Positions 38,201 through 49,890 of a stretch of DNA of 64,000 nt are shown piece after piece; the stretch's first letter is position 1; the number at the start of each line of letters is the position of its first letter. The DNA is from Bacillus sp. IITD106 (lineage in GTDB: Bacteria; Bacillota; Bacilli; Bacillales; Bacillaceae_C), in NCBI RefSeq assembly GCF_019459225.1, contig NZ_JAIAZY010000002.1, positions 124,001 to 188,000 on the forward strand. Direction: 5' to 3'. The translations under genes and the position numbers were made by a program. The notes under the pieces are model-generated. The model saw only the letters and a program-made list of their open reading frames with translations. It searched no databases and was not told the origin of the DNA.

Positions 38201-38315
38201 TTTGGCAATCCCCCTTTGAACAAGAGCTTAATAGAATTCTCTATTTTTATCTTGTTCATTATACTACAAATTGTACTTTTTTCACTCGAAAAGTGAAGAA
38301 ATATACATCAATATG

Positions 38316-38355
38316 AAAAAATGCCAATCCCCGATTTAGGATTGGCATTTTTTTA
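38316..38355 (-). terminator. intrinsic terminator after yrzB
   Basis: Stem AAAAAATGCCAATCC / GGATTGGCATTTTTT, 8-nt loop, with T runs on both strands. It ends the ireB-ruvX-yrzB transcript. Confidence 0.9.
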
Positions 38356-38360
38356 GACTC

Positions 38361-38432
38361 CTTATGTCTTCATCGACGGACTCACATCCTGTGAGCCTGA
38401 TATCGATGAGCAAGGCGCTTGCGCTTTTCTTA
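38361..38432 (+). repeat. dispersed repeat, copy R2
   Basis: Ends in ATCGATGAGCAAGGCGCTT-GCGCTTTTCTTA, nearly identical to the right end of R1. The left part contains CATCGA, pairing with TCGATG, and a perfect internal stem CTCACA-TCC-TGTGAG, so the copy folds into a nested hairpin. Its last three bases (TTA, 38430-38432) form the yrzB stop codon on the minus strand. Confidence 0.75.
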
Positions 38433-38723
38433 CAAATCTTCCTCTTCTTCCTCATCGAGAAACGTGTTGAGCATTTCTTCTATCATTTCCCACTCTTCAT
38501 CCGTTTCAATCGGCTGCAGACTGCCTTCTTCACCTTCTTCGTTTGGTGTGTAGGCAGAAGCATGAATTTCGATTTCTTCATTTTCGTCTTCTTCAGCACC
38601 TACTGGGAAGTATAATACATATGATTTGTTAAATTCTTCAGAATCAAATGTAAATAATACTTCATAAAGCTGTTCATTTCCGTTTTCATCTACTACCGTA
38701 ATGTGTTTTTCCCCGTTTTCCAT
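38430..38723 (-). CDS. yrzB: DUF1292 family acidic protein YrzB
   Basis: A 97-residue, very acidic cytoplasmic protein of unknown function. The conserved DUF1292 core is [21 protein letters not shown]; the C terminus is a run of glutamates. Third gene of ireB-ruvX-yrzB, the order found in most Bacillaceae. The stop codon lies within repeat R2, so the extreme C terminus may have been changed by insertion. Confidence 0.9.
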   Translation of the reverse strand: MENGEKHITVVDENGNEQLYEVLFTFDSEEFNKSYVLYFPVGAEEDENEEIEIHASAYTPNEEGEEGSLQPIETDEEWEMIEEMLNTFLDEEEEEDL

Positions 38724-38736
38724 TGTCCTTCACCTC

Positions 38737-39153
38737 TTATTGTTGGCTGTCCAGATAACCTTGTAAAATCATCGCGGCTGCCATTTTATCGATTACTTTT
38801 TTCCGTTTTTTTCTACTTACATCTGCTTCCAATAAAATCCGCTCTGCCGCCATCGTACTTAGGCGCTCGTCCCACAGTTTAACAGGGATGTTGAATTGAG
38901 ATTCTAACTTTACAGCGTAGTCTTGTGAAGCCTCGCCTCTTGGTCCGATGCTATTGTTCATATTTTTCGGTAGACCAACGATAATTTCCTTCACATCATA
39001 TTCTTTAATAATTTCTCCAATTCTTTCGAATCCAAACCTATTTATGTTTTCATTTATGGCTATCGTTTCAATGCCCTGAGCAGTCCAACCCATTTCATCA
39101 CTAATAGCCACTCCAACCGTTTTAGATCCAACATCCAGGCCCATAACTCTCAT
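38737..39153 (-). CDS. ruvX: putative pre-16S rRNA nuclease / Holliday junction resolvase-like YqgF (RuvX)
   Basis: A 138-residue RNase H-fold nuclease. Acidic catalytic residues lie in [16 protein letters not shown] near the N terminus, in the LWDERLST glutamate and in [10 protein letters not shown] aspartate. Family members are linked to maturation of the 16S rRNA 5' end and were earlier described as resolvase-like. Located 3 bp after ireB. YrrK in B. subtilis. Confidence 0.93.
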   Translation of the reverse strand: MRVMGLDVGSKTVGVAISDEMGWTAQGIETIAINENINRFGFERIGEIIKEYDVKEIIVGLPKNMNNSIGPRGEASQDYAVKLESQFNIPVKLWDERLSTMAAERILLEADVSRKKRKKVIDKMAAAMILQGYLDSQQ

Positions 39154-39156
39154 CTA

Positions 39157-39423
39157 TTATCCCTCACGATGTTGTTTTAAATACGATTTCACCAATTCTT
39201 CGATGATCTCGTCACGCTCCAGCTTCCTCATGATATTGCGTGCGTCCTGATGTCTCGGAATATAAGCAGGGTCTCCTGAAAGCAAGTACCCAACAATTTG
39301 ATTAATCGGATGATAGCCCTTTTCCTGAAGAGCAGCGTACACATGAAGCAATACTTCTTTTACATCATGCTCCAACGGATCTTCTTGGTAATCAAAACGC
39401 ATCGTTTTATCAAAAGAGCTCAT
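39157..39423 (-). CDS. ireB: IreB family regulatory phosphoprotein
   Basis: An 88-residue protein (YrzL in B. subtilis). The family marker FDKTMRFDY at the N terminus contains the threonine that is phosphorylated by the IreK/PrkC-type kinase in Enterococcus, where IreB lowers cephalosporin resistance. A helical C-terminal part follows. ATG 39423 follows GAGGTG. First gene of ireB-ruvX-yrzB. Confidence 0.92.
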   Translation of the reverse strand: MSSFDKTMRFDYQEDPLEHDVKEVLLHVYAALQEKGYHPINQIVGYLLSGDPAYIPRHQDARNIMRKLERDEIIEELVKSYLKQHREG

Positions 39424-39485
39424 TTACAACACCTCTCTTAAGACTTACCATTTACAGATAGGCCTGATTGTACAATATTATCTTT

Positions 39486-39513
39486 ATTGTACATGATTTC
39501 CATTTATAATCAA
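39486..39513 (-). promoter_or_regulatory. putative SigA promoter of ireB operon
   Basis: Minus-strand TTGATT (39508-39513) and TACAAT (39486-39491), 16-bp spacing, overlapping the alaS stop codon. An AT-rich inverted repeat TGTACAAT / ATTGTACA (39469-39493) overlaps the -10. Confidence 0.5.
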
Positions 39514-42143
39514 ACGGATTTTACCCATTCAGTAACAAATCCTAAAGCAGAATCCAATTGCTCTGGATTTTTCCCACCTGCTTGTGCCATATCTGGGCGG
39601 CCGCCACCACCGCCGCCACAGCGTCCAGCCACTTCCTTGACTAGTTTTCCAGCATGGTAGCCTTTTTCAATTAAATCTTTCGTTACTGCAGCAATGATAT
39701 TTACTTTATCATTTTGACCTGATCCAAGAACAATGATTCCTGATCCTATTTTTTGCTTTAAATCATCAGCCATATTGCGAAGAGTATTCATATCATTTGC
39801 CTGTACTTTTCTTGCCAAAACTTTTATTCCATCAACTTCTTCTACATATTGGAGCATATTTCCTGCTTCAATATTTGCAAGTTTGGAGGATAATGATTCA
39901 TTTTCACGTTGGAGCTCCTTCATATCAGTAAGAAGTGTTTCTGCTCGATGAATTAAATCCTTAGGTTTGGCTTTCAAAATATCTGCTATTTGATGAAGTT
40001 TTGTAATTTCTTCATTCATAACATGATATGCACCTTGCCCTGTCACAGCCTCAATTCGGCGTGTTCCAGCGCCAATACCACTTTCTGAAACGATTTTGAA
40101 CAAACCGATCGAAGAACTATTAGGAACGTGACATCCACCACAAAGCTCTAAGCTATAGTCGCCAACAGAAACGACACGAACAATCTCACCATATTTTTCG
40201 CCAAATAATGCCATTGCCCCCATTGCTTTCGCTTCATCAAGACTTTTATTTGCGATAGAAACAGGAATATTTTCCCATATTTTTTCATTTACGATTTGTT
40301 CAATTTTTTCTAGTTCTTCCTGTTTCACTTGACCAAAATGTGAGAAATCAAATCGGAGTCGTTCTGGTCCGACATAAGAACCAGCTTGGTTTACATGGCT
40401 GCCAAGCACATCTTTTAATGCTTGATGAAGCAAATGTGTAGCCGTATGATTCTTCTCTATTTTTCTGCGATTTGCTTCGTCAACCTGTGCATGGACAAAC
40501 ATTCCTTGTTCCAAAACGCCAGCTTCTATAACAGCTGAATGTAGATTTTGCCCATTTGGCGCTTTTTGAACATCTGTTACAAACACTTTTAACCCATCTG
40601 CAGAAATATAACCTTGGTCAGCAATTTGCCCTCCGCTTTCAGCATAAAATGGAGTATTTTCAAGAATGAAATCAATTTTATCGCCTTCTCTTGCTGCTTG
40701 CACAAGCTCTCCATTTTTAATAATTGCTTGGACTTTCGTTTCAGAATGAAGGTTTCCATAGCCGATAAATGTACTGCTTACATGTAAATCACCGAGTATA
40801 CCGCCTTGTACATGCATCGATTCAGTATCTTGACGAGCAGATCTAGCCCTTTCCCTTTGTTCCTCCATCGCTACGTCAAAGCCTTCGTGGTCCACCTTCA
40901 TATTTTCTTCTTCAGCATATTCCTCTGTCAGCTCAATTGGGAATCCGTAAGTGTCATAAAGTTTAAACACATCTGAACCGCTAATGACGTCTTTGCCTTC
41001 TTCTTTTGCTTTTTGAATAATCGATGAAAGGATTTCTAATCCATCATGCAATGTTTCATGGAAACGTTCTTCTTCATTTTTAATGACTTTTTGTACAAAA
41101 TCGGTTTTTTCTACGACATTCGAATAAAAATCTTTCATAATGTCGCCTACAACGGGTACTAATTTATACATAAAAGGCTTATCGATATTAATATGTTTTG
41201 CGTATCTTACTGCTCTTCTTAACAGCCTACGCAGAACATAACCGCGACCTTCATTTGAAGGTAATGCTCCATCAGCTATTGCAAATGCAACGGTACGAAT
41301 ATGATCGGCAATCACTTTGAAAGCTATGTCAGATTCAACACTAGTTCCATATGAAGATCCCGAAATTTTTTCTGTTTCACGAATAATTGGCATGAATAGG
41401 TCCGTATCGAAGTTCGTAGGAACATTTTGGATAACAGACGCCATACGCTCTAATCCCATACCTGTATCAATATTCTTCTTCGGAAGCGGCGTATATGAAC
41501 CATCAGGGTTGTGGTTAAATTGCGAAAATACAAGGTTCCAAATTTCTAAATAACGCTCATTTTCCCCACCAGGATAAAGCTCTGGATCATCTGGATCGTT
41601 TCCAAACTCTGGCCCTCTGTCATAAAATATTTCTGTGTTCGGGCCACTTGGACCTTCACCTATGTCCCAAAAGTTTCCTTTGAGTCGAATGATTCTATCT
41701 TTTGGAATTCCAATCATATTGTGCCACAACTCATATGCTTCTTCATCTTCAGGATGAATCGTAACAGACAATTTATCTTCTTCAAACCCAATCCATTTCG
41801 GACTTGTCAAAAACTCCCAAGCCCATTCAATTGCTTCTTTTTTAAAATAATCGCCAATTGAAAAGTTGCCGAGCATTTCAAAAAATGTATGATGTCTAGC
41901 CGTTTTCCCAACATTTTCAATGTCGTTTGTACGAATTGATTTCTGTGCATTTACGATTCGTGGATTTTCCGGAATTACTCTCCCATCAAAGTATTTTTTC
42001 AAAGTTGCGACACCACTATTAATCCACAATAATGTTGGATCATCGTGAGGAACAAGAGAAGCACTCGGCTCTACTTTGTGGCCCTTTTCCTGAAAAAAGT
42101 CTAAAAACATTTGTCTGATTTGTGCACCTGTTAGTTTTTTCAC
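39510..42143 (-). CDS. alaS: alanyl-tRNA synthetase
   Basis: An 877-residue class II synthetase. The N-terminal catalytic domain has [14 protein letters not shown] and [12 protein letters not shown] further on; the editing domain has [11 protein letters not shown] and CGGCHV (zinc-binding residues); the C-Ala domain ends in [14 protein letters not shown]. The start is GTG 42143, seven bases after GAGGAGGT. A continuation of the frame to 42293 is only the T-box leader read as protein. Length equals that of B. subtilis within one residue. Confidence 0.97.
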   Translation of the reverse strand: MKKLTGAQIRQMFLDFFQEKGHKVEPSASLVPHDDPTLLWINSGVATLKKYFDGRVIPENPRIVNAQKSIRTNDIENVGKTARHHTFFEMLGNFSIGDYFKKEAIEWAWEFLTSPKWIGFEEDKLSVTIHPEDEEAYELWHNMIGIPKDRIIRLKGNFWDIGEGPSGPNTEIFYDRGPEFGNDPDDPELYPGGENERYLEIWNLVFSQFNHNPDGSYTPLPKKNIDTGMGLERMASVIQNVPTNFDTDLFMPIIRETEKISGSSYGTSVESDIAFKVIADHIRTVAFAIADGALPSNEGRGYVLRRLLRRAVRYAKHINIDKPFMYKLVPVVGDIMKDFYSNVVEKTDFVQKVIKNEEERFHETLHDGLEILSSIIQKAKEEGKDVISGSDVFKLYDTYGFPIELTEEYAEEENMKVDHEGFDVAMEEQRERARSARQDTESMHVQGGILGDLHVSSTFIGYGNLHSETKVQAIIKNGELVQAAREGDKIDFILENTPFYAESGGQIADQGYISADGLKVFVTDVQKAPNGQNLHSAVIEAGVLEQGMFVHAQVDEANRRKIEKNHTATHLLHQALKDVLGSHVNQAGSYVGPERLRFDFSHFGQVKQEELEKIEQIVNEKIWENIPVSIANKSLDEAKAMGAMALFGEKYGEIVRVVSVGDYSLELCGGCHVPNSSSIGLFKIVSESGIGAGTRRIEAVTGQGAYHVMNEEITKLHQIADILKAKPKDLIHRAETLLTDMKELQRENESLSSKLANIEAGNMLQYVEEVDGIKVLARKVQANDMNTLRNMADDLKQKIGSGIIVLGSGQNDKVNIIAAVTKDLIEKGYHAGKLVKEVAGRCGGGGGGRPDMAQAGGKNPEQLDSALGFVTEWVKSV

Positions 42144-42221
42144 TGATATAACCTCCTCGTAAAATGTGGGCTTTTGGATGATATTGATAAGAGCAGAATC
42201 AACATTCAAGATTTCAAAGCC

Positions 42222-42479
42222 AAAAAATAAAAGCCCCACCCCTAAACAGGGGCGAAGCTTATCGTACGCGGTACCACCCTGATTCAAAAGCAAAGTTCCA
42301 TAAGGAATATTATGCTTTTATCTCAGTACCTTAACGCGGTTAACGTTAGTGATTAGCTACTCTCAGGATTGGCACATGTTATTCTTCATCTAGAATCTCT
42401 TTCAGCCTAGGAAATTCCTCTCTACAGATGGTCTATAACATTTAGATCCTTCTTCAATTTACCAATATTTTAATTGCAT
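42222..42479 (-). promoter_or_regulatory. T-box riboswitch of alaS (Ala, GCC specifier)
   Basis: The minus strand contains the T-box sequence AGGGTGGTACCGCG (42267-42280), the competing terminator with CGCCCC / GGGGTGGGG stem and a following T run (about 42229-42258), and the distal stem-I motif AGAGAGG...GGCTGAAAG. In the specifier loop the triplet GCC (42371-42373) occupies the expected site, reading tRNA-Ala. Uncharged tRNA-Ala would stabilise the antiterminator. Confidence 0.93.
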
Positions 42480-42485
42480 ATTGAG

Positions 42486-42514
42486 ATTATAGAGAAAGAG
42501 GGATTCTTTGTCAA
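42486..42514 (-). promoter_or_regulatory. SigA promoter of the alaS leader
   Basis: Perfect consensus TTGACA (42509-42514) and TATAAT (42486-42491) on the minus strand with 17-bp spacing, directly at the 3' end of the AI-2E-family gene. Confidence 0.92.
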
Positions 42515-42516
42515 TG

Positions 42517-43587
42517 TTATGATTGCCTTGATCTGATTAAATGATCCCTTGAATGTATAATGGCAATTTTAATGATTGCTAAAATGGGGACTGAAACAAT
42601 CATCCCTATAATTCCAAATGCCTCTCCCCCAATAATAAGGGCTGCAATGATGAATAAAGGGTGCATATGTAATGATTTACCGACAATATAAGGCGATAAT
42701 ATATTTCCCTCAATAAATTGGAGAATAAATACGATAACACCTGCGATTATCGCCAATTTGACGGATGACATTAAAGCTATAATCACTACTGGAAATGCAC
42801 CAATAAGCGGACCAAAATAAGGGATGACATTCGTGATAGCAATAATCATTCCTAATAATATCGGATATTTTACGCCAATAATTCCAAAACTTATGGCAGC
42901 AGCTGCTCCAATTATGACACATACGAGTATTTGGCCGCGTATGTAGCCGCCTAGAGAGTCGTTGACCGCATCTAAAAACAACCTCCCATTTCGCCTCCAC
43001 TTTTTTGGTGTCATATACCAACATGCTTTTTTAATTACATCAAGATCCTTTAGCATATAAAATGAAAGGAAAGGCACCACTAATAAAACAAGTAAAAAAT
43101 CAAATAGATTCATAATTGCTTTCGTAGTTTTTTCAATTAGCTTGTTAAACCAATTTTCAATATCGTTAATTCGCTTATCAATTTGCAATTGGATTCCTTC
43201 TGGAAAATTCGAGGTGGATGATTCAACTTGATGAATCCATTTTCGGTAATGATCTACAAATAACGGAAGCTGTTCGGAAAACTCCTTCATCTGTTTGATC
43301 ATCAGAGGAATTCCTAAATAAATGGCGTATCCGGTAGCGCCAAAAAAAAGAAGATATATAAGCAAAATGGCAAGATATCTTTTTACCCCCATGCTTTCTA
43401 TTTTTTCGACTAGTGGATGCAATAGGTAAGCGATTATACCACTTAATAAAAATGGAATGAGTCCTATCATGACGGTTGTAAAAATTGGTTTCCAAATCGG
43501 CTTTAATAATAAAAAACAATAAATAATGATAAAAATAAGCAAAACGATAATTAATCGAAAAATAATTCGGAGATGGTACTGAGTCAC
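42517..43587 (-). CDS. yrrI: AI-2E family transporter (YrrI-like)
   Basis: A 356-residue membrane protein with about seven to eight hydrophobic helices and the conserved C-terminal part TNVIPYFGPLIGAFP, GNILSPYIVGKSLHMHP and AFGIIGMIVSVPILAI. The family (UPF0118) includes exporters of AI-2 and Na+/H+ antiporters; the substrate here is unknown. GTG 43587 is preferred over ATG 43593, since AGAGGGGG is one base from the ATG but seven from the GTG. Single gene between yrrD block and alaS. Confidence 0.85.
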   Translation of the reverse strand: MTQYHLRIIFRLIIVLLIFIIIYCFLLLKPIWKPIFTTVMIGLIPFLLSGIIAYLLHPLVEKIESMGVKRYLAILLIYLLFFGATGYAIYLGIPLMIKQMKEFSEQLPLFVDHYRKWIHQVESSTSNFPEGIQLQIDKRINDIENWFNKLIEKTTKAIMNLFDFLLVLLVVPFLSFYMLKDLDVIKKACWYMTPKKWRRNGRLFLDAVNDSLGGYIRGQILVCVIIGAAAAISFGIIGVKYPILLGMIIAITNVIPYFGPLIGAFPVVIIALMSSVKLAIIAGVIVFILQFIEGNILSPYIVGKSLHMHPLFIIAALIIGGEAFGIIGMIVSVPILAIIKIAIIHSRDHLIRSRQS

Positions 43588-43651
43588 AAACATTCCCCCT
43601 CTTTATTAGTTTTCCGATTTATAGAGTGATTTATCCATAACGAAAGAAACT

Positions 43652-43676
43652 GCCCCTAAAAGGGACAGTTCCTTTG
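43652..43676 (-). terminator. terminator after the recD2-yrrD block
   Basis: Stem AACTGcCCC / GGGaCAGTT with a short AT loop, followed on the minus strand by TCTTTCGTT. Moderate strength. Confidence 0.6.
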
Positions 43677-43681
43677 GCTGA

Positions 43682-43870
43682 TCAGCTCAATTTTCTTTCT
43701 TGTTCGTTAAACAAATCGTCCAATGAACTTAAAGAGCCGTCTTCTTCAACTTGATGTGTGTGTATTAAATGACCACCAATCGACAGTTCAATGAAACAGT
43801 TCCAACAATAATATTGATTTATGCCTATTTTACCAAGATCCTTACTTTGGCAATTCGGACACTTCATCAT
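43682..43870 (-). CDS. 62-aa zinc-ribbon-like small protein
   Basis: A 62-residue protein with two CxxC pairs, CPNC and CWNC, spaced about 18 residues apart, as in a zinc ribbon; the C-terminal half is acidic. Function unknown. ATG 43870 (ATG ATG) follows GAGGTGG eight bases upstream, inside the 3' end of yrrD, giving a 29-base overlap in another frame. A protein of this type (possibly B. subtilis YrzR, a link I cannot confirm) occurs at this place in relatives. The 18 codons upstream to 43924 are not supported. Confidence 0.75.
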   Translation of the reverse strand: MMKCPNCQSKDLGKIGINQYYCWNCFIELSIGGHLIHTHQVEEDGSLSSLDDLFNEQERKLS

Positions 43871-44360
43871 AGGATTTGCCACCTCGCAACTTAGTTCCCG
43901 ACACGATGATGGCATCTTTTCCAATCTTGGGTGGGTGGGGAGTTCTGATCACTCGTTTTCCTTGAGTAATATCAGAAAAGAAACCATCCGTCAGCTCATA
44001 CCCTACGATTGTGCCCATTTCTTCAAGAAAATATACATCATCCAATAAACCAAGCTGGTCTCCGATTTCAGATAACGCATTTTTCTTTGCAAGGGGTTGA
44101 TCATGATACATCGTATATTGGGAAGGCTCTCCTGTGTATTTCGAGAGTAAATCCTTATTTTCAAGCAATATTCCATCCTTGCCAAATGAGCTGATGTTCG
44201 TAATTGGAATTTTTAGCTTTTTACTAATCAACCCTTTGCTTTGGAGCAGAAGATGTGATACTTTTCCGTTTTCTTGAATGACGATGTCACAAACTTCACC
44301 AAGTAAGTCTCCGTTTTTTTCATAAATAGGCATCCCTTTTAAAAGAGAAAATGTCCGCAA
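43842..44360 (-). CDS. yrrD: PRC-barrel domain protein YrrD
   Basis: A 172-residue protein with two PRC-barrel-like segments: LLKGMPIYEKNGDLLGEVCDI at the N terminus and YFLEEMGTIVGYELTDGFFSDI in the second half. Such barrels bind RNA or proteins; in B. subtilis YrrD (174 residues) the function is unknown. TTG 44360 is chosen after GGCGGGG; the longer frame to 44426 overlaps recD2. It follows recD2 by 37 bp. Confidence 0.8.
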   Translation of the reverse strand: MRTFSLLKGMPIYEKNGDLLGEVCDIVIQENGKVSHLLLQSKGLISKKLKIPITNISSFGKDGILLENKDLLSKYTGEPSQYTMYHDQPLAKKNALSEIGDQLGLLDDVYFLEEMGTIVGYELTDGFFSDITQGKRVIRTPHPPKIGKDAIIVSGTKLRGGKSYDEVSELPK

Positions 44361-44397
44361 AGCATCCCCGCCTTTCCGAACATTTTTATTTTCCTCC

Positions 44398-46782
44398 TCA
44401 ATCCAAAAAATCATAAGGCGTAACATTTTCCATGCCGATCATTGGATCGAGAAGTAATATGTTTTCCTCAGTCAAACCTTTTTCTTGTTGACTTTGTAAA
44501 ATTTTAGAATCAGAAACTAATTTTTCATATAAAGTTGTTTTTCTTGATGTATCATCCTTCCGTTCTACTCCCATACGAAAGGCGCTTTCTTCTCCACATA
44601 AAATGAGAAATTGCTTACTTCTTGTTATCGCTGTATACAGTAAATTTCTTCTTAGCATTCTGTAATAACTTCGGACGACTGGAAGAATGACGATAGGAAA
44701 TTCACTACCTTGTGACTTATGGATTGAACAACAGTAAGCATGTGTAATTTGGTTTAAGTCTCCCCTCGTATAAATCACTTCAGTTCCTTCAAAAGAGACA
44801 ACAACCATATCTTGATTTTCCGTATTTTCCTTTGCATAAAGAATCGAGATGATTTCACCCATATCACCATTAAAGACATGTTGTTCAGGCTGATTTACAA
44901 GTTGTAATACTTTATCCCCTATTCTATATTTAACGTCACCAAAGGACAGTTCTTTTCTTTTTCCATCAGGATTTGGATTAAATATTTCCTGAAGTATTTT
45001 ATTTAAGTTATCAATACCTGCTGGTCCACGATACATAGGGGCGAGAACTTGCACGTCTTTTGCCGGGTAACCTTTTTGCTTTGCATTTAAGACAACTTTT
45101 TTAATGACTTCACTTATTTGTCCAGTTTGACATTGAAAAAATGAACGGTCTTTCTGCTGTTTGACTAAATCAGGTGGTGTGCGGCCATTTTTTATTTCGT
45201 GAGCAAGATTGATGATAGAAGAACCTTCTTCTTGACGGTAAATATCTGTCAATTGAACGGTTGGGATTATTTTGGAATCAATTAAATCTTTTAATACTTG
45301 TCCTGGTCCTACAGATGGCAATTGATCTTCATCGCCAACTAAAATAACTTGAATCGATTGTGGCAATGCTTTTAATAATTGATGGGCGAGCCACGTATCA
45401 ACCATTGACATTTCATCAACGATGACGAGCCTTCCATCAATTTCTCGGACTTCATCAGAATCCAGTTGTTCTTGACCAGTCATACCTAATAGACGATGGA
45501 TTGTCATCGCTGGGAGTCCTGTCGATTCAGACATTCGCTTTGCTGCCCTTCCAGTCGGGGCCGTTAATAAAATTGGAAAGGGTTCTTCTTTTTTATATGC
45601 ATGAGGGTCAAGAGACAAGCCATGCAATTCCGCATACAACTCCACAATCCCTTTGATGACGGTTGTTTTCCCCGTTCCAGGTCCTCCAGTCAGAATCATC
45701 ATGGGGCTTGTTAAGGCTGTTTTGATTGCCTCTCTTTGGGATCGGGCATATTCAACATGCAGTCGTTCCTCTAAGCTCCCGAGAGCAAGCAGAAATTCGG
45801 ATTCAGGAAATTGTTCGGCATATTCTTTTTGCTCCATAATGCGTTCAATATTCGTTACAATCCCTTTTTCAGAAAAATAAAGGGATGGCATATACACACG
45901 TTTATCTTCACCGATGATCTTTCCTTCTTCTTCAAGCTTAATTAAGCCTGTTGCTATATTCTGAAAAGGAATCTCTATTCTCTGACTTTCTTCAAGTAAT
46001 ATTTTAACTTTTTCTAAAATCTCCGCGCTATCTAGATAAACATGTCCATTTTTTAAGCACTCTTGTTCTAAAACATATAAACAACCCGCTTTAATACGAT
46101 CAGGGTGAGTACCTGTAATTCCTAGCTGACTACCTAGTTCGTCTGCTCTAATGAAGCCGATCCCTTCTACATCTTCAATCAATCGATATGGGTTTTGCTG
46201 CAAGATCGTGAGTGTTTCATCCTTATATACTTGATAAATTTTCATTGATATTTGTGGACCAAAACCGTATTGATTTAAACCAATCATCACCTGTTCAAGC
46301 CCTTGATGTTCAAGTAATGTATCGTAGAGCTGTTTAGCCGTTTCTGGACCAAGCTTTGGAACTTCATCAAGTATAGAAGGCTGTTCAAGTATGCGTGAAA
46401 TAGCATTCTCACCAAGTGATTCAACAATACGTTCTGCCGTTTTTTTCCCGATTCCTTTAAATAAATCACTTGATAAATACGTTACGACTCCTTGCTTCGT
46501 TTTCGGCATATCTTTTTTAAAATGCTCAGCATTAAATTGCAGCCCAAATTTCGGGTGCTCCTTAAACTGACCATAAAATATATACGTTTCCTGCTCGTGA
46601 AGTTTAGGAAAATACCCTGTAACTACCGCTTCTTTATCCTTGTACTCTAAGTTCGTCCCGTCTATTCTAATACGGATGACAGAATAAAAATTTTGCTCAT
46701 TATGGAAAATGGTTACAAGGTGTCGACCTTTTATATATGTTTCATTTTCTTGAAATAAATCAAGAGAATCCTGAACTTCCAT
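44398..46782 (-). CDS. recD2: ATP-dependent 5'-3' DNA helicase RecD2
   Basis: A 794-residue SF1B helicase. An N-terminal extension with OB-like and helix-hairpin-helix segments (about residues 1-330), including GIGKKTAERI and GLNQYGFGP, precedes the helicase core with Walker A GGPGTGKTT, Walker B IVDEMSMVD, and SH3-like IHKSQGSEFP followed by LYTAITRSK. Acts in replication-fork and mismatch repair without RecBC partners. ATG 46782 follows GGGGG by eight bases; ATG 46797 has no ribosome binding site. YrrC in B. subtilis. Confidence 0.95.
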   Translation of the reverse strand: MEVQDSLDLFQENETYIKGRHLVTIFHNEQNFYSVIRIRIDGTNLEYKDKEAVVTGYFPKLHEQETYIFYGQFKEHPKFGLQFNAEHFKKDMPKTKQGVVTYLSSDLFKGIGKKTAERIVESLGENAISRILEQPSILDEVPKLGPETAKQLYDTLLEHQGLEQVMIGLNQYGFGPQISMKIYQVYKDETLTILQQNPYRLIEDVEGIGFIRADELGSQLGITGTHPDRIKAGCLYVLEQECLKNGHVYLDSAEILEKVKILLEESQRIEIPFQNIATGLIKLEEEGKIIGEDKRVYMPSLYFSEKGIVTNIERIMEQKEYAEQFPESEFLLALGSLEERLHVEYARSQREAIKTALTSPMMILTGGPGTGKTTVIKGIVELYAELHGLSLDPHAYKKEEPFPILLTAPTGRAAKRMSESTGLPAMTIHRLLGMTGQEQLDSDEVREIDGRLVIVDEMSMVDTWLAHQLLKALPQSIQVILVGDEDQLPSVGPGQVLKDLIDSKIIPTVQLTDIYRQEEGSSIINLAHEIKNGRTPPDLVKQQKDRSFFQCQTGQISEVIKKVVLNAKQKGYPAKDVQVLAPMYRGPAGIDNLNKILQEIFNPNPDGKRKELSFGDVKYRIGDKVLQLVNQPEQHVFNGDMGEIISILYAKENTENQDMVVVSFEGTEVIYTRGDLNQITHAYCCSIHKSQGSEFPIVILPVVRSYYRMLRRNLLYTAITRSKQFLILCGEESAFRMGVERKDDTSRKTTLYEKLVSDSKILQSQQEKGLTEENILLLDPMIGMENVTPYDFLD

Positions 46783-46806
46783 ATTTGATTCCCCCATTTT
46801 AGCGGA

Positions 46807-47478
46807 TTATTGTCCTTTTTCTTCCGACAATTGCTCCACTAACTTTATCCCGTTCCCTGCGAGGAGATGATCTGGTTGAATATCCAACGCCTTTTGAAAA
46901 TAAGTTTGAGCTTTTTTAACGTCATTATGGTGGGTAATATGAGCAACACCAAGATTATAATAAGCATCTGCATGATCTGGCTCTGTTATAACTACTGTTT
47001 CCAATTGAGTTATTGCCTCATCGTATACACCGCATCTTGCTAATGAAAGTGCATATTGAAATCTCGCTTCCATATCTTCAGCGTTTAGTTCGACGCTCCT
47101 TTGTAAATAAGGAAGCGATAATTCGGTTCTCCCTAAATTTACAAAGCACATTCCAAGCATATACTGGAGATCATTAGATTCAGGTCCAATTGAAAGTGCC
47201 TTCTCGAACATACCTGCAGCTTTATCGTATAATTCTTTATTAAAAAATAAATTGCCATAGCTGTAATAAGCTGCTGATGCTTTATCATCCATTTCGATTG
47301 CTCTTTTTAAAAATTGTTCAGCGCGCTGCAGCTCGCCTACAGAAATAAGTACATTTGCAAAATTTACATACCCAACCGCTTCATGCGGATTTTCTTCTAT
47401 CGCTTCCGTAAACATTTGAATTGCTTTTTCAATGTTTCCTTCTTGTAAAAACTCAATTCCTTTTAAATTTTTATCCAT
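46807..47478 (-). CDS. yrrB: TPR repeat protein YrrB
   Basis: A 223-residue protein of about six tandem tetratricopeptide repeats, with phased A/P/Y residues at repeat positions 8, 20, 24 and 27 (for example AVGYVNFANVLISVGELQRAE, broken by normal loops). No catalytic domain. In B. subtilis YrrB is a solved TPR protein encoded between mnmA and recD2, with partners unknown. ATG 47478 follows CGGAGTG. Confidence 0.88.
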   Translation of the reverse strand: MDKNLKGIEFLQEGNIEKAIQMFTEAIEENPHEAVGYVNFANVLISVGELQRAEQFLKRAIEMDDKASAAYYSYGNLFFNKELYDKAAGMFEKALSIGPESNDLQYMLGMCFVNLGRTELSLPYLQRSVELNAEDMEARFQYALSLARCGVYDEAITQLETVVITEPDHADAYYNLGVAHITHHNDVKKAQTYFQKALDIQPDHLLAGNGIKLVEQLSEEKGQ

Positions 47479-47522
47479 TCTATTCACTCCGAAACTTCAA
47501 TTAATTGGATTATAACATAATT

Positions 47523-47562
47523 ATAAAAGCGTATGCGCCTTGCCCATCGACGTAAGAGCTAG
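47523..47562 (-). repeat. dispersed repeat, copy R3 (core only)
   Basis: Reverse orientation: on the minus strand ACGTCGATGGGCAAGGCGC-ATACGCTTTTAT matches the right end of R1. Lies in the 117-bp gap between yrrB and mnmA, next to the mnmA terminator. Confidence 0.65.
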
Positions 47563-47595
47563 AAAAAAACTGCCTATCATAATAATGATAAGCAG

Positions 47596-47597
<2 letters not shown>
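47561..47597 (-). terminator. intrinsic terminator after mnmA
   Basis: Stem AACTGCcTATCAT / ATGATAaGCAGTT, 4-nt loop, and seven T residues on the minus strand. The stem starts within the mnmA stop codon. Confidence 0.9.
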
Positions 47598-49868
<2,271 letters not shown>

Positions 49869-49890
49869 GTTTTCCACCTTGTTTCCCATA

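Noticed and set aside
42144-42293. In-frame N-terminal extension of alaS
   Set aside because: The extension is the T-box leader read as protein; a GAGGAGGT site before GTG 42143 and family length fix the start there.
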